From: Brevibacterium sp. CS2
Lineage (GTDB): Bacteria; Actinomycetota; Actinomycetes; Actinomycetales; Brevibacteriaceae
Direction: 5' to 3'
Assembly: GCF_005280295.1 (NCBI RefSeq)
Contig: NZ_CP040020.1
Coordinates: forward strand, 1,178,001-1,242,000
Length of the DNA stretch: 64,000 nt
A program made the position numbers and the translations under genes. Shown in pieces: positions 34,607 to 43,448 of the stretch. Each line of letters starts with the position of its first letter. Within the stretch, counting starts at the first letter, position 1. The notes below the pieces were generated by a model. That model did not search any database. It was not told the origin of the DNA and saw nothing but the letters and a program-made list of their open reading frames with translations.

Positions 34607-35698
34607 TTACTCCACATCGGCAGCGGTGAGCTCGGCGGCGGCGAAGTCGAGCAGACCTGGGAGCCCGCCCGCTCCGAGCGCGCGCCGCTGCCGCGCCGCC
34701 CCGGTGCCCTGGTCGAGCAGCCGCGCGATGCCGGCTTCCGCGCACTCCCGATCCGCGTCGTTCGAGAAGTGCGGACGTGCCCGCTGCAGCAGCCCGAGCA
34801 CCACGGCCTCAGCAGGCTGCTGCGTCCCGCTCACCGGATCCAGCAGGGTGCCGGACAGCCCGAACCGGGCCGCCTGCCAGCACGCGGTGTCGAGCAGCTC
34901 CGGCGGCGGGTCCCCGGGCAGGGGAGCTGCGAGGGACATCACCACGAGCGCCCGGGCGAGGCTCGCGAGCGCAACAGTCTGCCCCGCCCGCAGCTGGGCA
35001 TCGGACGCGCGGATCTCGAGCGTGCCGTAGCGCGGGGAGAGCCGCACGATCCACCCCAGGCAGTTGCGGTCGGGGACCGCGTCGAGTGCGACGAGGGCGG
35101 CGACGCGGGATTCGTAGTCGGCGAGGTCGTGGAAGCGCGGCGGTATGCCGTTGACCAGCCAGCGCCGGTACTGGATGGTCCGCCAGCTCGCGAACCCGGT
35201 GTCCGCGCCCTGCCACACGGGCGAGTTCGCTCCGAGCGCGACCAGCACCGGCAGCCAGGGGCGCAGCCCGTTGAGGGCCCGGACGCCGGTGGCGAGGTCG
35301 GCCAGACCCACGTGGACGTGCAGGCCGTTGACATGATGGTCGACGGTGAAGCGCGGGGCGAGCTCGGCGAGGGTCGAGTAATGAGCCCCGGGACTCACCT
35401 CGGAGGGTGAGCGCGGGTGGTCCGGTGCGGTCCCCAGGGCCGCGACCGCGAACCCAATGCGGTCCGCGGTCGCGGCGAGTGCGCGGCGGAAACCGAGCAG
35501 TTTGGACAGTGCCGTGCCGGTCTCGGTGTGCACGGGGGAGTTGTACTCGAGCTGGCAGGTGAACCATTCGGCGGTCGCGCTCCCGCCGGCGACCTCGAGC
35601 GCGTGGAGCGTGCGCGTCTGCTCGGGGGAGGGGGAGGCCGGCAGTCCGGTGTCCCGATCGATGAGGAGGTACTCCTCCTCGATTCCGAATGTCGTCAT
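34607..35698 (-). CDS. GCS2-type carboxylate-amine ligase (YbdK-like)
   Basis: ATP-dependent ligase of the glutamate-cysteine ligase 2 family, 363 residues. The start FGIEEEYLLID is diagnostic, with the metal-binding Glu residues; further motifs are CQLEYNSPVHT, VNGLHVHVGL and a RLSPRYGTLEIRASDAQ strand. Relatives make gamma-glutamylcysteine or related gamma-glutamyl amides, and a role in thiol formation (for example ergothioneine or mycothiol-type protection) is possible but unproven. No egt partner genes are adjacent. Confidence 0.88.
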   Translation of the reverse strand: MTTFGIEEEYLLIDRDTGLPASPSPEQTRTLHALEVAGGSATAEWFTCQLEYNSPVHTETGTALSKLLGFRRALAATADRIGFAVAALGTAPDHPRSPSEVSPGAHYSTLAELAPRFTVDHHVNGLHVHVGLADLATGVRALNGLRPWLPVLVALGANSPVWQGADTGFASWRTIQYRRWLVNGIPPRFHDLADYESRVAALVALDAVPDRNCLGWIVRLSPRYGTLEIRASDAQLRAGQTVALASLARALVVMSLAAPLPGDPPPELLDTACWQAARFGLSGTLLDPVSGTQQPAEAVVLGLLQRARPHFSNDADRECAEAGIARLLDQGTGAARQRRALGAGGLPGLLDFAAAELTAADVE

Positions 35699-36224
35699 GG
35701 CCGACCGCCTCGTCGTCGAAGGGCCGAGGCGCCGATGCGAGTCGCAGCGGCCCTCGCCGAGCGGCCGCCCTGCACCTCGGGTAGAAGCAACCTATTACGC
35801 GGACGCCGGTTCGGCAATGAGCGCCGGCCGGACGATGCCGCCGGTGCACTGCGGCGATTCGGCGGATCAGCCGGTCGGGATGGCCACGATCGGATCCGTG
35901 GTCGGCGCCGCCGACCCGCCCTCGGGCTCGACGGTGATCGTGAACGTCGATCAGACGGGCACCCGGTCGAACGCTGTCGGCGCGCGTCCTGCCGCCGGTC
36001 ATCGAGGCGGCCCAACCCCGTCGCGCGTATTCCCGGCGGAGGTGCGGTTGCCTGCGCGGGATTCCGCTTCCACTCATCACTGCCGCCCCAACTATCGTGC
36101 CAATTCGCCGAACCTCGACCGGATGCGGGACTTCGTGAGATTTGTTCCGCGCGGTGATCGGTTCTGCGCACCGGGCGGGATTCGACCCGACCGGCAGCTC
36201 TCGGATCACGGGTCCGGGAGCAGG
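35699..36224. other. Intergenic region without recognisable gene
   Basis: These 526 bp lie upstream of the GCS2-like gene and downstream of the ABC ATPase gene on the minus strand. Several open frames cross it on both strands, but none has protein-like composition or a recognisable family. The right end (about 36080-36160) is less GC-rich. It must contain the GCS2 promoter, which I cannot place. Confidence 0.5.
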
Positions 36225-36971
36225 TCAGTCCAGGCGGCCGCCGCGGATCGTCAAGGCTGTGTCGGCCAGGGGCACGAACTCGGTATCGTGGGTGACGACG
36301 ACCGTTGCGGTGTCGAACTGCCGGGTCGTCGCCACGATGAGGTCGATGATGGCTCTCGAGCGGTCGTGATCGAGCGCGGACGTGGGTTCGTCGACCAGCA
36401 TGACCTTCGGTCGTCCCATGAGAGCTCGCGCGACGTTCACCCGTTGCCGTTGACCACCGGACAGCTGATGCGGTCGCCGGTCGGCGGCGGCGGCCAGACC
36501 GACGACCTCGAGCAGCTCGTGCGCCCGCTGGCCGGCACGGGCCAGCTGCCGGCCCCGGGCCCCGCGCAGATGCTCAGTGAGCACGAGCTGGTCGTGCGCG
36601 GTGAGCAACGGGAGCAGGTTGGGCTGCTGGAAGATCGTGCCGAGCTGCGTTCTCCGCAGCATCGCGCGGTCCTTCTCCGGCAGTCCGGTGAGCTCGCGAC
36701 CTGCCAGGCGCACCGATCCCGAACTCGGACCGATGAGGGTCGACGCGACGGCCAGGAGCGAGGACTTGCCGGATCCCGACGGTCCCACGAGAGCAGTGAC
36801 GGTTCCCGACTCGGCGGAGAGATCGACGGCGGCCAGGGCGCGGATGGTGCGGGGTGCGCCGTTCTCGTCCACGCCATCGGGGTAGACGAGGCTGACGTTC
36901 TCGAGCCGGAGCGCGGGAGCGGATCGGTGGGGTGCGGGGGAGGGCAGGGGCTGAGGCGTCGATGAGTGCAT
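36225..36971 (-). CDS. ABC transporter ATP-binding protein (MacB/LolD-like)
   Basis: ATPase of a MacB-type, mechanotransmission ABC system, 248 residues. Walker A is GPSGSGKSS, the Q-loop FQQPNLLPLL, the signature QLSGGQRQRVNVARAL and Walker B VMLVDEPTSALD. GGAGGGAA precedes the ATG at 36971. The frame is open 194 codons upstream, but that is antisense-type sequence over the permease gene. It follows the FtsX-like permease by 2 bp, so both form one operon. Such pairs export peptides, antibiotics or signals, or act in envelope stress. Confidence 0.9.
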   Translation of the reverse strand: MHSSTPQPLPSPAPHRSAPALRLENVSLVYPDGVDENGAPRTIRALAAVDLSAESGTVTALVGPSGSGKSSLLAVASTLIGPSSGSVRLAGRELTGLPEKDRAMLRRTQLGTIFQQPNLLPLLTAHDQLVLTEHLRGARGRQLARAGQRAHELLEVVGLAAAADRRPHQLSGGQRQRVNVARALMGRPKVMLVDEPTSALDHDRSRAIIDLIVATTRQFDTATVVVTHDTEFVPLADTALTIRGGRLD

Positions 36972-36973
36972 GG

Positions 36974-38116
36974 TCAGTTCCCTCCGAGAGCGAGCAGGGG
37001 ATCGATCCGGGTCACGCGCCGGGTGGCCAGTGCAGCCCCGATCAGACCGAGGACGAACACGCCGAGCACCGGCGTGAGGATGGTCATCGGCGTCAGCGCG
37101 AACGGCACTGCGGAGCCGACCGCCGCTCCTCCGGCGGCGCCGGCTGCGCCTCCGGCCGCAGCTCCGAGGAGCACGACGAAGGCGGCCTGGGTCATGGAGT
37201 CCCGTACGAGGTAACCGCGGGAGGACCCCAATGCGCGAAGGACGGCGAGATCCCGGGTGCGCTGGATGGTCCACACGGTGAGGAAGGACACCACGACGAG
37301 GGCGGAGATGCCGTAGAGGAATGCCTGCATCATGAGGAGCGAACCGCGCTCGGACTGGTAGGCGGGCAGCGCGGAGAAGGCCGTGCGGGTGTCCTTCGAC
37401 ACTGTCCCGGCGGCCGCGTCGGCCGACGCGAGAGTGTCCTCGGTGGGCGGACCCGCCGAGTCGGCGATGCGGTCGGCCGGGATCGCGAGGGCTGTCGCCT
37501 CGAGCCCATCGCCCAGATGTGCGATGCCGGCGAAGTCGTCGATCGATGTCCACGCCACCGGAAGGTGACTGTAGTACTCGTCCCCGACGATCCCGACCAC
37601 ATCGAGCTCTGTCGAGGACAGGTGAATGGTGTCACCGAGCGAAACAGCGAGATCCGCCGCGGCTTCCTCGCTGAGTACGGCCTGTCCTGCAAGCGGGTGG
37701 GTCCGGCCATCGATGGATTCCAGGGAGGGAGCCAGAGCGGTGCCGGTCTCCAGGCCCATCACCGCGACGGAAGCGGCCGGCCCGTTCGAGCCGCCCCCGG
37801 TGCCGGCGGCCTCGGCCCGGGTCTGGGTGACACCGAGGCGCTCAGCCCGCGGACCGCTCACTGCGTTATTCCATGCCCGCAGCTCATCGGCTGTGATGAC
37901 CGACTCAGTGAACGACGGCTCGTCGCCGTCGTCGTCCGGGGCGGCGAAGACGATATGCGACGCGCCGAGGTTCTCCAGGGCCGAGGTGTTCTGCCGGCCC
38001 AGTCCGTCGGTCAGACCGGTGAGCAGCACGAGCAGCAGGGTGATGAGTGCGACCACGCCGCCGATCAGGGCGAAGCGCCCCTTCGCGAAGACGATATCGC
38101 GGAAGGCCAGGTACAT
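36974..38116 (-). CDS. FtsX-like ABC transporter permease
   Basis: A 380-residue permease with four predicted spans: one near residues 20-42 (IGGVVALITLLLVLLTGL) and three in the last 140 residues, with a large extracytoplasmic MacB-PCD-like domain of about 200 residues between. The C-terminal part carries TIQRTRDLAVLRALGSSRGY, the coupling-helix motif of FtsX/MacB proteins. The ATG at 38116 has GGAGAG upstream and is preferred to an in-frame start 13 codons earlier. It is divergent from a response regulator gene, with phased repeats in the 295-bp gap. Confidence 0.88.
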   Translation of the reverse strand: MYLAFRDIVFAKGRFALIGGVVALITLLLVLLTGLTDGLGRQNTSALENLGASHIVFAAPDDDGDEPSFTESVITADELRAWNNAVSGPRAERLGVTQTRAEAAGTGGGSNGPAASVAVMGLETGTALAPSLESIDGRTHPLAGQAVLSEEAAADLAVSLGDTIHLSSTELDVVGIVGDEYYSHLPVAWTSIDDFAGIAHLGDGLEATALAIPADRIADSAGPPTEDTLASADAAAGTVSKDTRTAFSALPAYQSERGSLLMMQAFLYGISALVVVSFLTVWTIQRTRDLAVLRALGSSRGYLVRDSMTQAAFVVLLGAAAGGAAGAAGGAAVGSAVPFALTPMTILTPVLGVFVLGLIGAALATRRVTRIDPLLALGGN

Positions 38117-38210
38117 GTCTGCTCTCCGAGGTCGGTAGGAATGTCGGGTGTCCATCCATCATGGTGGAGGGGGCGCGGGCGCGGATCGCCCCACCGGTTG
38201 AACCGCAGGG

Positions 38211-38278
38211 ATCATCCGGACGACGCGGAGATCATCCGATCGGTTGACTTCATCCGGAGCGGCAGCAGGTATCATCCG
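38211..38278. promoter_or_regulatory. Four phased TCATCCG repeats, likely response-regulator operator
   Basis: TCATCCG occurs on the plus strand at 38212, 38232, 38250 and 38272, giving spacings of 20, 18 and 22 bp (close to two helical turns). Three copies share the longer ATCATCCG. The array lies in the divergent promoter region between the exporter operon (start 38116) and the regulator (start 38412). This is the arrangement expected for a self-regulating LuxR-type response regulator. Confidence 0.55.
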
Positions 38279-38411
38279 CGGTGAGCCGGCGGATCGGCGG
38301 CTCGGCGCGTCGGGTCCGGTGGGTGCGGACGCGCGGAAGAGACGGGCGACAGGCCCTGCGGAGATCGGTCGTCGTGCGTCGTCGTCGCACGATCCACCGG
38401 TGGGAGGCACA

Positions 38412-39038
38412 GTGCCGCGGGTACAGGTGATGATCGTCGATGACCATCCCGTCGTGCGCGCAGGTCTGTGCGCCCTGGTGGACGGGCGCGAGACCATGAC
38501 GGTGGCGGTCGAGGCCGGCACGGGCGAGGAGGCGCTGCTGCGCCTCGAGGAATTCGGCGCGCAGATCGATGTCATCATGATGGATCTGCGGATGGGCGCG
38601 GGAGTGTCGGGGATCGAGGCGACTCGACTGATCCGGGAGCGTTGCGATATACTGGTGCTGATCATGACGGCGTTCGACACCCAGGCCGACGTCGTGGCGG
38701 CGCTGGAGGTCGGCGCCATCGGTTACCTGCTCAAGGGCTGCCCGGCCGATGAGATCGCGCGTGCCGTGGAGGACGCGGCGGCCGGGAGATCGGTGCTCTC
38801 TCCGTCCGTCATCGCACAGATGATGAAGCGGATCGCCTCCCCGGCGACAGCCCTGACCCCGCGCGAGATCGAGATCCTCGAACTCCTCTCCGGCGGTGCC
38901 ACCAACCGCCAGCTGGCGCGCCGGCTGTTCATCTCCGAGGCGACAGTCAAGACCCACCTCGTGCACATCTTCGACAAGCTCGGAGCGGACAATCGGACCC
39001 AGGCGATCGAACGCGCCCGCGACGAGCGCGTGATCTGA
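38412..39038 (+). CDS. LuxR/NarL family response regulator
   Basis: A 208-residue two-component regulator. The receiver domain has the acidic pair in MIVDDHPVVRAG, the phospho-acceptor Asp58 in VIMMDLRMG, the Thr in LIMTAFD and the Lys in GYLLKGCP. The LuxR-type helix-turn-helix is LTPREIEILELLSGGATNRQ through VKTHLVHIFDKLG at about 143-187. The GTG at 38412 follows GGGAGG at ideal spacing; the frame is open further upstream without support. No histidine kinase gene is present in the window, so it is an orphan or its kinase is elsewhere. It probably controls the divergent MacB-like exporter. Confidence 0.92.
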   Translation: MPRVQVMIVDDHPVVRAGLCALVDGRETMTVAVEAGTGEEALLRLEEFGAQIDVIMMDLRMGAGVSGIEATRLIRERCDILVLIMTAFDTQADVVAALEVGAIGYLLKGCPADEIARAVEDAAAGRSVLSPSVIAQMMKRIASPATALTPREIEILELLSGGATNRQLARRLFISEATVKTHLVHIFDKLGADNRTQAIERARDERVI

Positions 39039-39135
39039 GCAGTCGTCGCAACGAGGTCGGCGTCGGGTCGCGACGAACAGGCAGAGGCGCCGCGGTCATG
39101 GCCGGCGAGGCGATCTCAGGTAGTGTCGGTGTGCC

Positions 39136-40533
39136 ATGTGCGATGAATCCCGCTCCGCCGCCGCTCCGGGCCTGCACCCTGACTCCGTCGGCGGTGCGGT
39201 GCTCGTCGTCGGCGCAGGCGAGGCCGGTTCGCGTGTGGCCGGTGCACTTGCCAGCAGGGGCGCACCGGTCGTCGTTCTCTCCCCCGACGGTTCGCCCGGC
39301 GTCGAACTGCCGCCGCTGTCGAAGAAGCTCTTCGCGGAATCGTTGACGCTCACCGCGCACAGTGTGGACCCGGCCGCCGCAGACTCCGGTCCGGGACATG
39401 CCGTGTCCGGCGGCTCGAGCGTCGCACTTCTTCAGGGCGCAGCGGTCGAGCTCGACCTCGACACCCGCTCTGTCCGGCTCGACACCGGGGAGTGGGTCCA
39501 CGGCTCCGCCATCGTCATCGCCACCGGATCCGCCGCCCGGATCCTCGACATCGAGCTGCCCGGGGGCCCGGCCTTCACTCTGCACTCCGCCGCCGACGCA
39601 CAGGCGATCCGCGAGCACCTCGCGGCGCTCCGCTCCGGTTCCGCCCAGGACACCCCGGTCGATATCGGCATCATCGGCTCCGGCTTCCTCGCGCTCGAGC
39701 TCGCCCGCGGTGCGGTGGACGCCGGCCATACGGCGACCGTGCACCTCAACGGGCCGCGCCCGCTGCCCCGGCTCAGCGCACCGCTGAGTGACGCCGTCAT
39801 GGCGCTCCATGAATCCGCCGGCGTCCGCTTCGTCCCGCACTCCACACCGGTCGACTACGTCGCCCGCGACTTCTGGATCACGGCCGTCGGAGCGCAGGCC
39901 GCCACGGATTTCGCCGGCCGTGGCGTCCAGCGCACGAGCGCGGGCGCGCTCCTCACCGACGCCCACCTCCGGGTCCTCGCTGCGGGCGGCGCCCCGCTGG
40001 AGGCGGTCTACGCGATCGGTGACTGCGGGCAGGTGGCGCACGGCCCGATGGCGGCCTACGGCCCCCAGGAATCCGAACCGGTGGCCGCCTCGCAGGGGGA
40101 GTGGCTCGGTCGGTGCCTGGGTGCCGCATCGAACCACGCCGAATCACCGGGTCCCGCCGAGCCCGACCCCTCCGAACACGTGGAGCCGGGCCACTCCGCG
40201 CCGACCGCCGCCTGGAGCGACCTCCCGTGGCACTGGAGCTTCCAGGGCCCCGTGCGCGTCTTCACCGCCGGCATGTCCGCCGCCGCATCTCAGGGCGAGC
40301 CCGTGGTCCTCGGTGACCTGGCGACGGGGAGCGGGCAGGTGGCGCTGTTCGCCTCGGAGGCGGATGACGCCCCGCTCGTCGGCGTCGAGACCCTGGGCCC
40401 GCCCAAGCCGCACCTCGCAGCCCGTCGGCTGCTCGCCTCGGGCACGGTGCCCACCCGAGCGCAGGTGAGCGCCCCGGATTTCGACCTCGTCGTCGCCTCG
40501 CGCCTGGCAGGCTCCGGACACGTGAGGGCGTAG
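39136..40533 (+). CDS. FAD-dependent pyridine nucleotide-disulfide family oxidoreductase
   Basis: A 465-residue ferredoxin-reductase-like flavoprotein. The FAD-binding VVGAGEAGSRVAGALASRG is near residue 25, SAIVIATGSAARILD near 125, the NAD(P)H-binding GIIGSGFLALELARG near 170, and the second flavin motif VYAIGDCGQVAHGPMAAYG near 295. The C-terminal WSFQGPVRVFTAGM resembles the reductase domain of ferredoxin or rubredoxin reductases. TAGTGT at 39121-39126 is a plausible -10 box, giving an almost leaderless mRNA. No ferredoxin or P450 partner lies beside it. Confidence 0.82.
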   Translation: MCDESRSAAAPGLHPDSVGGAVLVVGAGEAGSRVAGALASRGAPVVVLSPDGSPGVELPPLSKKLFAESLTLTAHSVDPAAADSGPGHAVSGGSSVALLQGAAVELDLDTRSVRLDTGEWVHGSAIVIATGSAARILDIELPGGPAFTLHSAADAQAIREHLAALRSGSAQDTPVDIGIIGSGFLALELARGAVDAGHTATVHLNGPRPLPRLSAPLSDAVMALHESAGVRFVPHSTPVDYVARDFWITAVGAQAATDFAGRGVQRTSAGALLTDAHLRVLAAGGAPLEAVYAIGDCGQVAHGPMAAYGPQESEPVAASQGEWLGRCLGAASNHAESPGPAEPDPSEHVEPGHSAPTAAWSDLPWHWSFQGPVRVFTAGMSAAASQGEPVVLGDLATGSGQVALFASEADDAPLVGVETLGPPKPHLAARRLLASGTVPTRAQVSAPDFDLVVASRLAGSGHVRA

Positions 40534-40536
40534 ACT
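40531..40536 (+). promoter_or_regulatory. -10 box TAGACT before polysaccharide exporter operon
   Basis: TAGACT overlaps the stop codon of the upstream oxidoreductase gene and lies 46 nt before the permease start. It resembles the boxes before pyrE and purA. Confidence 0.4.
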
Positions 40537-40576
40537 TGGCGGGTCAGAGTCCCGATCGGAGAGTGTCCCGCTGTCT

Positions 40577-41425
40577 ATGAGCATGTCCGAACTGGCCGCC
40601 GCGAACTCGCTCGAGCGCGTCGGCGCCCGGCCGTCGTTCACCGATTACGTCACCGAGGTGTGGCGGCGCCGGGACTTCACATACTCCCTGGCGAAGTACC
40701 GCATCCAGAGCGAGAACGAGCGGAATCGCCTGGGCATGCTCTGGGTCGTGCTGCGGCCGATCCTCTCCGCGATGGTCTACGGGCTCGTGTTCGGGCTCAT
40801 CCTCGCCGGCATGCGCCCGGCGAACTTCGTGCCCTTCCTCATCATCGGCGTGTTCTTCCTCGAGTTCTTCAACACCTCGATGAACGGCGGAGCGAAGTCG
40901 ATCATCAGCAATACCGCGCTCGTGCAGTCCCTGCCGTTCCCCCGCATGGTGCTGCCGATCGCCACGGTCCTGCAGAACCTGCTCAATTTCATGCCGACCC
41001 TGCTGCTGATGTTCGTCCTCACCATGCTGTGGGGGGCGCGGCCGAACCTCTCCTGGTTCCTCTTCATCCCACTCATCGCGTTGTTCTACCTGTTCAACCA
41101 GGGTGTGGCGCTGATCTTCGCGCGGCTCACGGTGCACGTGCGCGACCTCAGCCAGTTCGTGCCGTTCATCTCCCGCCTGATCTTCTACACCTCGGGTGTG
41201 TTCTTCGACCCGCGCACCGTGCTCGAGCCCTACCCCACCCTGCAGGCGGTCTACGCCTGGCACCCGCTCAACGAGGTGCTTGCGATCGCGCGCGGCATCC
41301 TGCTCGACGAGTACTCGATCCCGTGGGACTACTGGTGGAAGCTCGCGATCTGGGCCGTCGTCATCCTCGTCGTCGGCACGGTCTTCTTCTGGAAGGCGGA
41401 GGAGCGCTATGGCCGAGAGAACTGA
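40577..41425 (+). CDS. Polysaccharide/teichoic acid ABC exporter permease (Wzm/TagG-like)
   Basis: ABC-2 type permease of 282 residues that moves lipid-linked polysaccharide across the membrane. It has six predicted spans, an N-terminal amphipathic part (SFTDYVTEVWRRRDFTYSLA, then RNRLGMLWVVLRPILSAMVY) and the late motif YAWHPLNEVLAIARGILL typical of Wzm/TagG proteins. GGAGAG lies upstream; a second ATG 6 nt inside is possible. It overlaps the ATPase gene by 17 bp and heads a run with GT2 and galE, suggesting export of a galactose-containing wall polymer. Confidence 0.92.
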   Translation: MSMSELAAANSLERVGARPSFTDYVTEVWRRRDFTYSLAKYRIQSENERNRLGMLWVVLRPILSAMVYGLVFGLILAGMRPANFVPFLIIGVFFLEFFNTSMNGGAKSIISNTALVQSLPFPRMVLPIATVLQNLLNFMPTLLLMFVLTMLWGARPNLSWFLFIPLIALFYLFNQGVALIFARLTVHVRDLSQFVPFISRLIFYTSGVFFDPRTVLEPYPTLQAVYAWHPLNEVLAIARGILLDEYSIPWDYWWKLAIWAVVILVVGTVFFWKAEERYGREN

Positions 41426-42167
41426 GAAGCCCGCCGAGGGCCGGCCGGTCGTCGCCTGCGACGACGTCCACGTCGAGTTCCGCACCCTGGCCACCGGGAA
41501 GCCGATCAAGCCCAGCATGAGCAGCGGCCTGCTCCAGCGCGGCCGGTCCCTGCGCACGGTGCACGCGCTCAAGGGAGTGACCTTCGTGGCGCGCGCCAAC
41601 GAGTCGATCGGCATCATCGGTACGAACGGCTCGGGCAAGTCCACCCTCATGCGCACGATCACCGGGCTCACCCCGGCCACCCGCGGTGCGGTCTACGCGA
41701 AGTCACGGCCCAACCTGCTGGGCGTGGGTGCTGCCCTCATCCCGGATCTGTCCGGCGGCAACAACATCATCCTCGGCGGGCTCGCGATGGGCATGGAGCG
41801 GTCCGAGATCGAGGCGCAGTACGACGAGATCGTCGAGTTCACCGGGCTCGAGGACTTCATCGACATGCCCATGCGCACGTATTCCTCCGGCATGTCCGCC
41901 CGACTCAAGTTCGCGATCGCCACAGCCAAGGAGCACGAGATCCTCATCGTCGACGAGGCGCTGAGCGTGGGCGACCGCGACTTCCAGAAGAAGAGCGAGA
42001 AGCGCATCCGCGACATCCGCGAGCGTGCCGGCACCGTGTTCCTCGTCTCCCACTCGATGCGCTCGATCCGCGACACGTGCAACCGCACCATCTGGATCGA
42101 GAAGGGTGAGCTCCGCGCCGACGGCGACACCGATGCGGTGGTCAAGGAGTACGAGCAGCACCGGTGA
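41409..42167 (+). CDS. Polysaccharide/teichoic acid ABC exporter ATPase (Wzt/TagH-like)
   Basis: A 252-residue ATPase of the polysaccharide export branch. Walker A is GTNGSGKST, the signature YSSGMSARLKFAIATA (YSSGM is characteristic of Wzt/TagH proteins) and Walker B ILIVDEALSVGD. There is no C-terminal carbohydrate-binding domain, so it resembles TagH-short or mycobacterial-type Wzt. GGAG stands 5 nt before the ATG, inside the end of the permease gene. It ends 37 bp before a 44-bp perfect palindrome. Confidence 0.93.
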   Translation: MAERTEKPAEGRPVVACDDVHVEFRTLATGKPIKPSMSSGLLQRGRSLRTVHALKGVTFVARANESIGIIGTNGSGKSTLMRTITGLTPATRGAVYAKSRPNLLGVGAALIPDLSGGNNIILGGLAMGMERSEIEAQYDEIVEFTGLEDFIDMPMRTYSSGMSARLKFAIATAKEHEILIVDEALSVGDRDFQKKSEKRIRDIRERAGTVFLVSHSMRSIRDTCNRTIWIEKGELRADGDTDAVVKEYEQHR

Positions 42168-42204
42168 TGCCGGCCCGAGCGGACGCGCCGGCGGCTGCCC
42201 CACC

Positions 42205-42248
42205 CGGATGAGCGGCATCTGAGACGCGTCTCAGATGCCGCTCATCCG
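42205..42248. repeat. 44-bp perfect palindrome
   Basis: Twenty-two bases (from CGGATGAGCGGC to GAGACG) are followed directly by their exact reverse complement, with the centre at 42226/42227 and no loop. As RNA it would form a very strong hairpin, possibly ending the exporter transcript; as DNA it could extrude a cruciform. No T run follows on either side. It lies 20 bp before the start of the GT2 gene. Confidence 0.85.
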
Positions 42249-42268
42249 CCGTATGGAAGAATCGAGCC

Positions 42269-43348
42269 GTGCCGAAACGTCCCCAGAAGCTCACCGCCGA
42301 GGCCCTGCCGCCGCTGCCCGCCCGGCCCGGAGTCTCCTACATCATGCCGGTCCTCAACGAGGCCGAGCACATTTCTGCCGCGATCACCACGATCCTCGAC
42401 CAGGAATACGCCGGCGAGAAGGAGATCGTGCTCGCACTCGGCCCGTCGACCGATGAGACGACGTCGATCGTCACCACGCTCGCCGCGGGCGAACCGCGCA
42501 TCCACATAGTCCACAACCCGGCCGGTGACACCCCGACGAGCCTCAACCTCGCCATCGCCGCCACCTCGCACCCGGTGATCGTCCGCGTCGACGCTCACTC
42601 CGAGCTCACCGGCGACTACACCGACACTGCGATCGCAGTGCTGCGCGACACCGGGGCCGCCAACTGCGGCGGGCTCATGCTCGCCCGCGGTCGGACCCCG
42701 TTCCAGAAGGCCGTCGCCCGGGCCTACATGTCCCGCGTGGGTCTGGGCGGTCCCGCCTATCACACCGGGGACGAGCCGCAGGAATCCGAGTCGGCCTACC
42801 TGGGCATCTACCGCCGCGAGGTGTTCGACGTGCTCGGCGGCTTCGATTCCACCTTGCGCCGCGGTCAGGACTGGGAGCTCAACCTCCGCATCCGCGAGGC
42901 CGGCGGACGGATATGGTTCGACCCGCGCCTCGAGGTCACCTACTGGCCGCGCACCACGTGGAGGAAGATCGTCCAGCAGTTCCACGCCACCGGGATCTGG
43001 CGCGCCGAACTCATCCGCCGCCACGGCACCAAGAACTCGTGGCGCTACTTCGCGCCGCCCCTCCTGGTGCTCGGCGTGGCGGCCTCCCTCATCGAAACGC
43101 TCCTCCAGCTCTCCGGGGCCACCCACACCTGGCCGCGGTTCCTCCGCCACTTCACCGCACTCGTCCACGTGCCGAGCCTCGCCTACGTCGCCGGTATCGT
43201 CGCCGCAGCCGGGCAGGCGCGGGACTGCGGCAGGCGGGAGCGAGCGTGGTTCGCTCTCGTGCTCCCCACCATGCACCTGAGCTGGGGCGCCGGTTTCCTC
43301 CGCGGCCTGCTCACCGGCGCCGGCACGGCGGCTGACCGCTCCCGCTGA
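42269..43348 (+). CDS. Family 2 glycosyltransferase (ExoA-like)
   Basis: A GT-A fold, inverting glycosyltransferase of 359 residues. N-terminal VSYIMPVLNEAEHISAAITT is typical; the metal-binding Asp lies in VRVDAHSEL and the catalytic region in GGFDSTLRRGQDWELNLRIR. Three hydrophobic stretches in the last 130 residues suggest membrane attachment, as in succinoglycan ExoA-like enzymes that extend lipid-linked sugars. The start is a GTG without a strong ribosome site. Its place between the exporter and galE points to wall or capsule polymer assembly. Confidence 0.88.
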   Translation: MPKRPQKLTAEALPPLPARPGVSYIMPVLNEAEHISAAITTILDQEYAGEKEIVLALGPSTDETTSIVTTLAAGEPRIHIVHNPAGDTPTSLNLAIAATSHPVIVRVDAHSELTGDYTDTAIAVLRDTGAANCGGLMLARGRTPFQKAVARAYMSRVGLGGPAYHTGDEPQESESAYLGIYRREVFDVLGGFDSTLRRGQDWELNLRIREAGGRIWFDPRLEVTYWPRTTWRKIVQQFHATGIWRAELIRRHGTKNSWRYFAPPLLVLGVAASLIETLLQLSGATHTWPRFLRHFTALVHVPSLAYVAGIVAAAGQARDCGRRERAWFALVLPTMHLSWGAGFLRGLLTGAGTAADRSR

Positions 43349-43369
43349 GTTCCGCGCCGGCACCCCGGC

Positions 43370-43375
43370 TATCCT
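43370..43375 (+). promoter_or_regulatory. -10 box TATCCT before galE
   Basis: TATCCT matches the TANNNT pattern and lies 74 nt before the galE start, just after the GT2 stop. Confidence 0.4.
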
Positions 43376-43448
43376 CGAGAGGGAATCGCCGTTGCTCCCG
43401 GCACCGGCACGTCCCCGAACCACACCCGACGAAAGGCGTCAGGCGCTC

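Noticed and set aside
35417..36965. Plus-strand frames over the GCS2-like gene, the gap and the ABC ATPase gene
   Set aside because: They cross real minus-strand genes and show no domain; the gap part (35699-36224) has no convincing coding signal.
42242..43423. Minus-strand frame opposite the GT2 gene
   Set aside because: Shadow frame of Gly/Arg/Glu-rich sequence; the plus strand has clear GT2 motifs.
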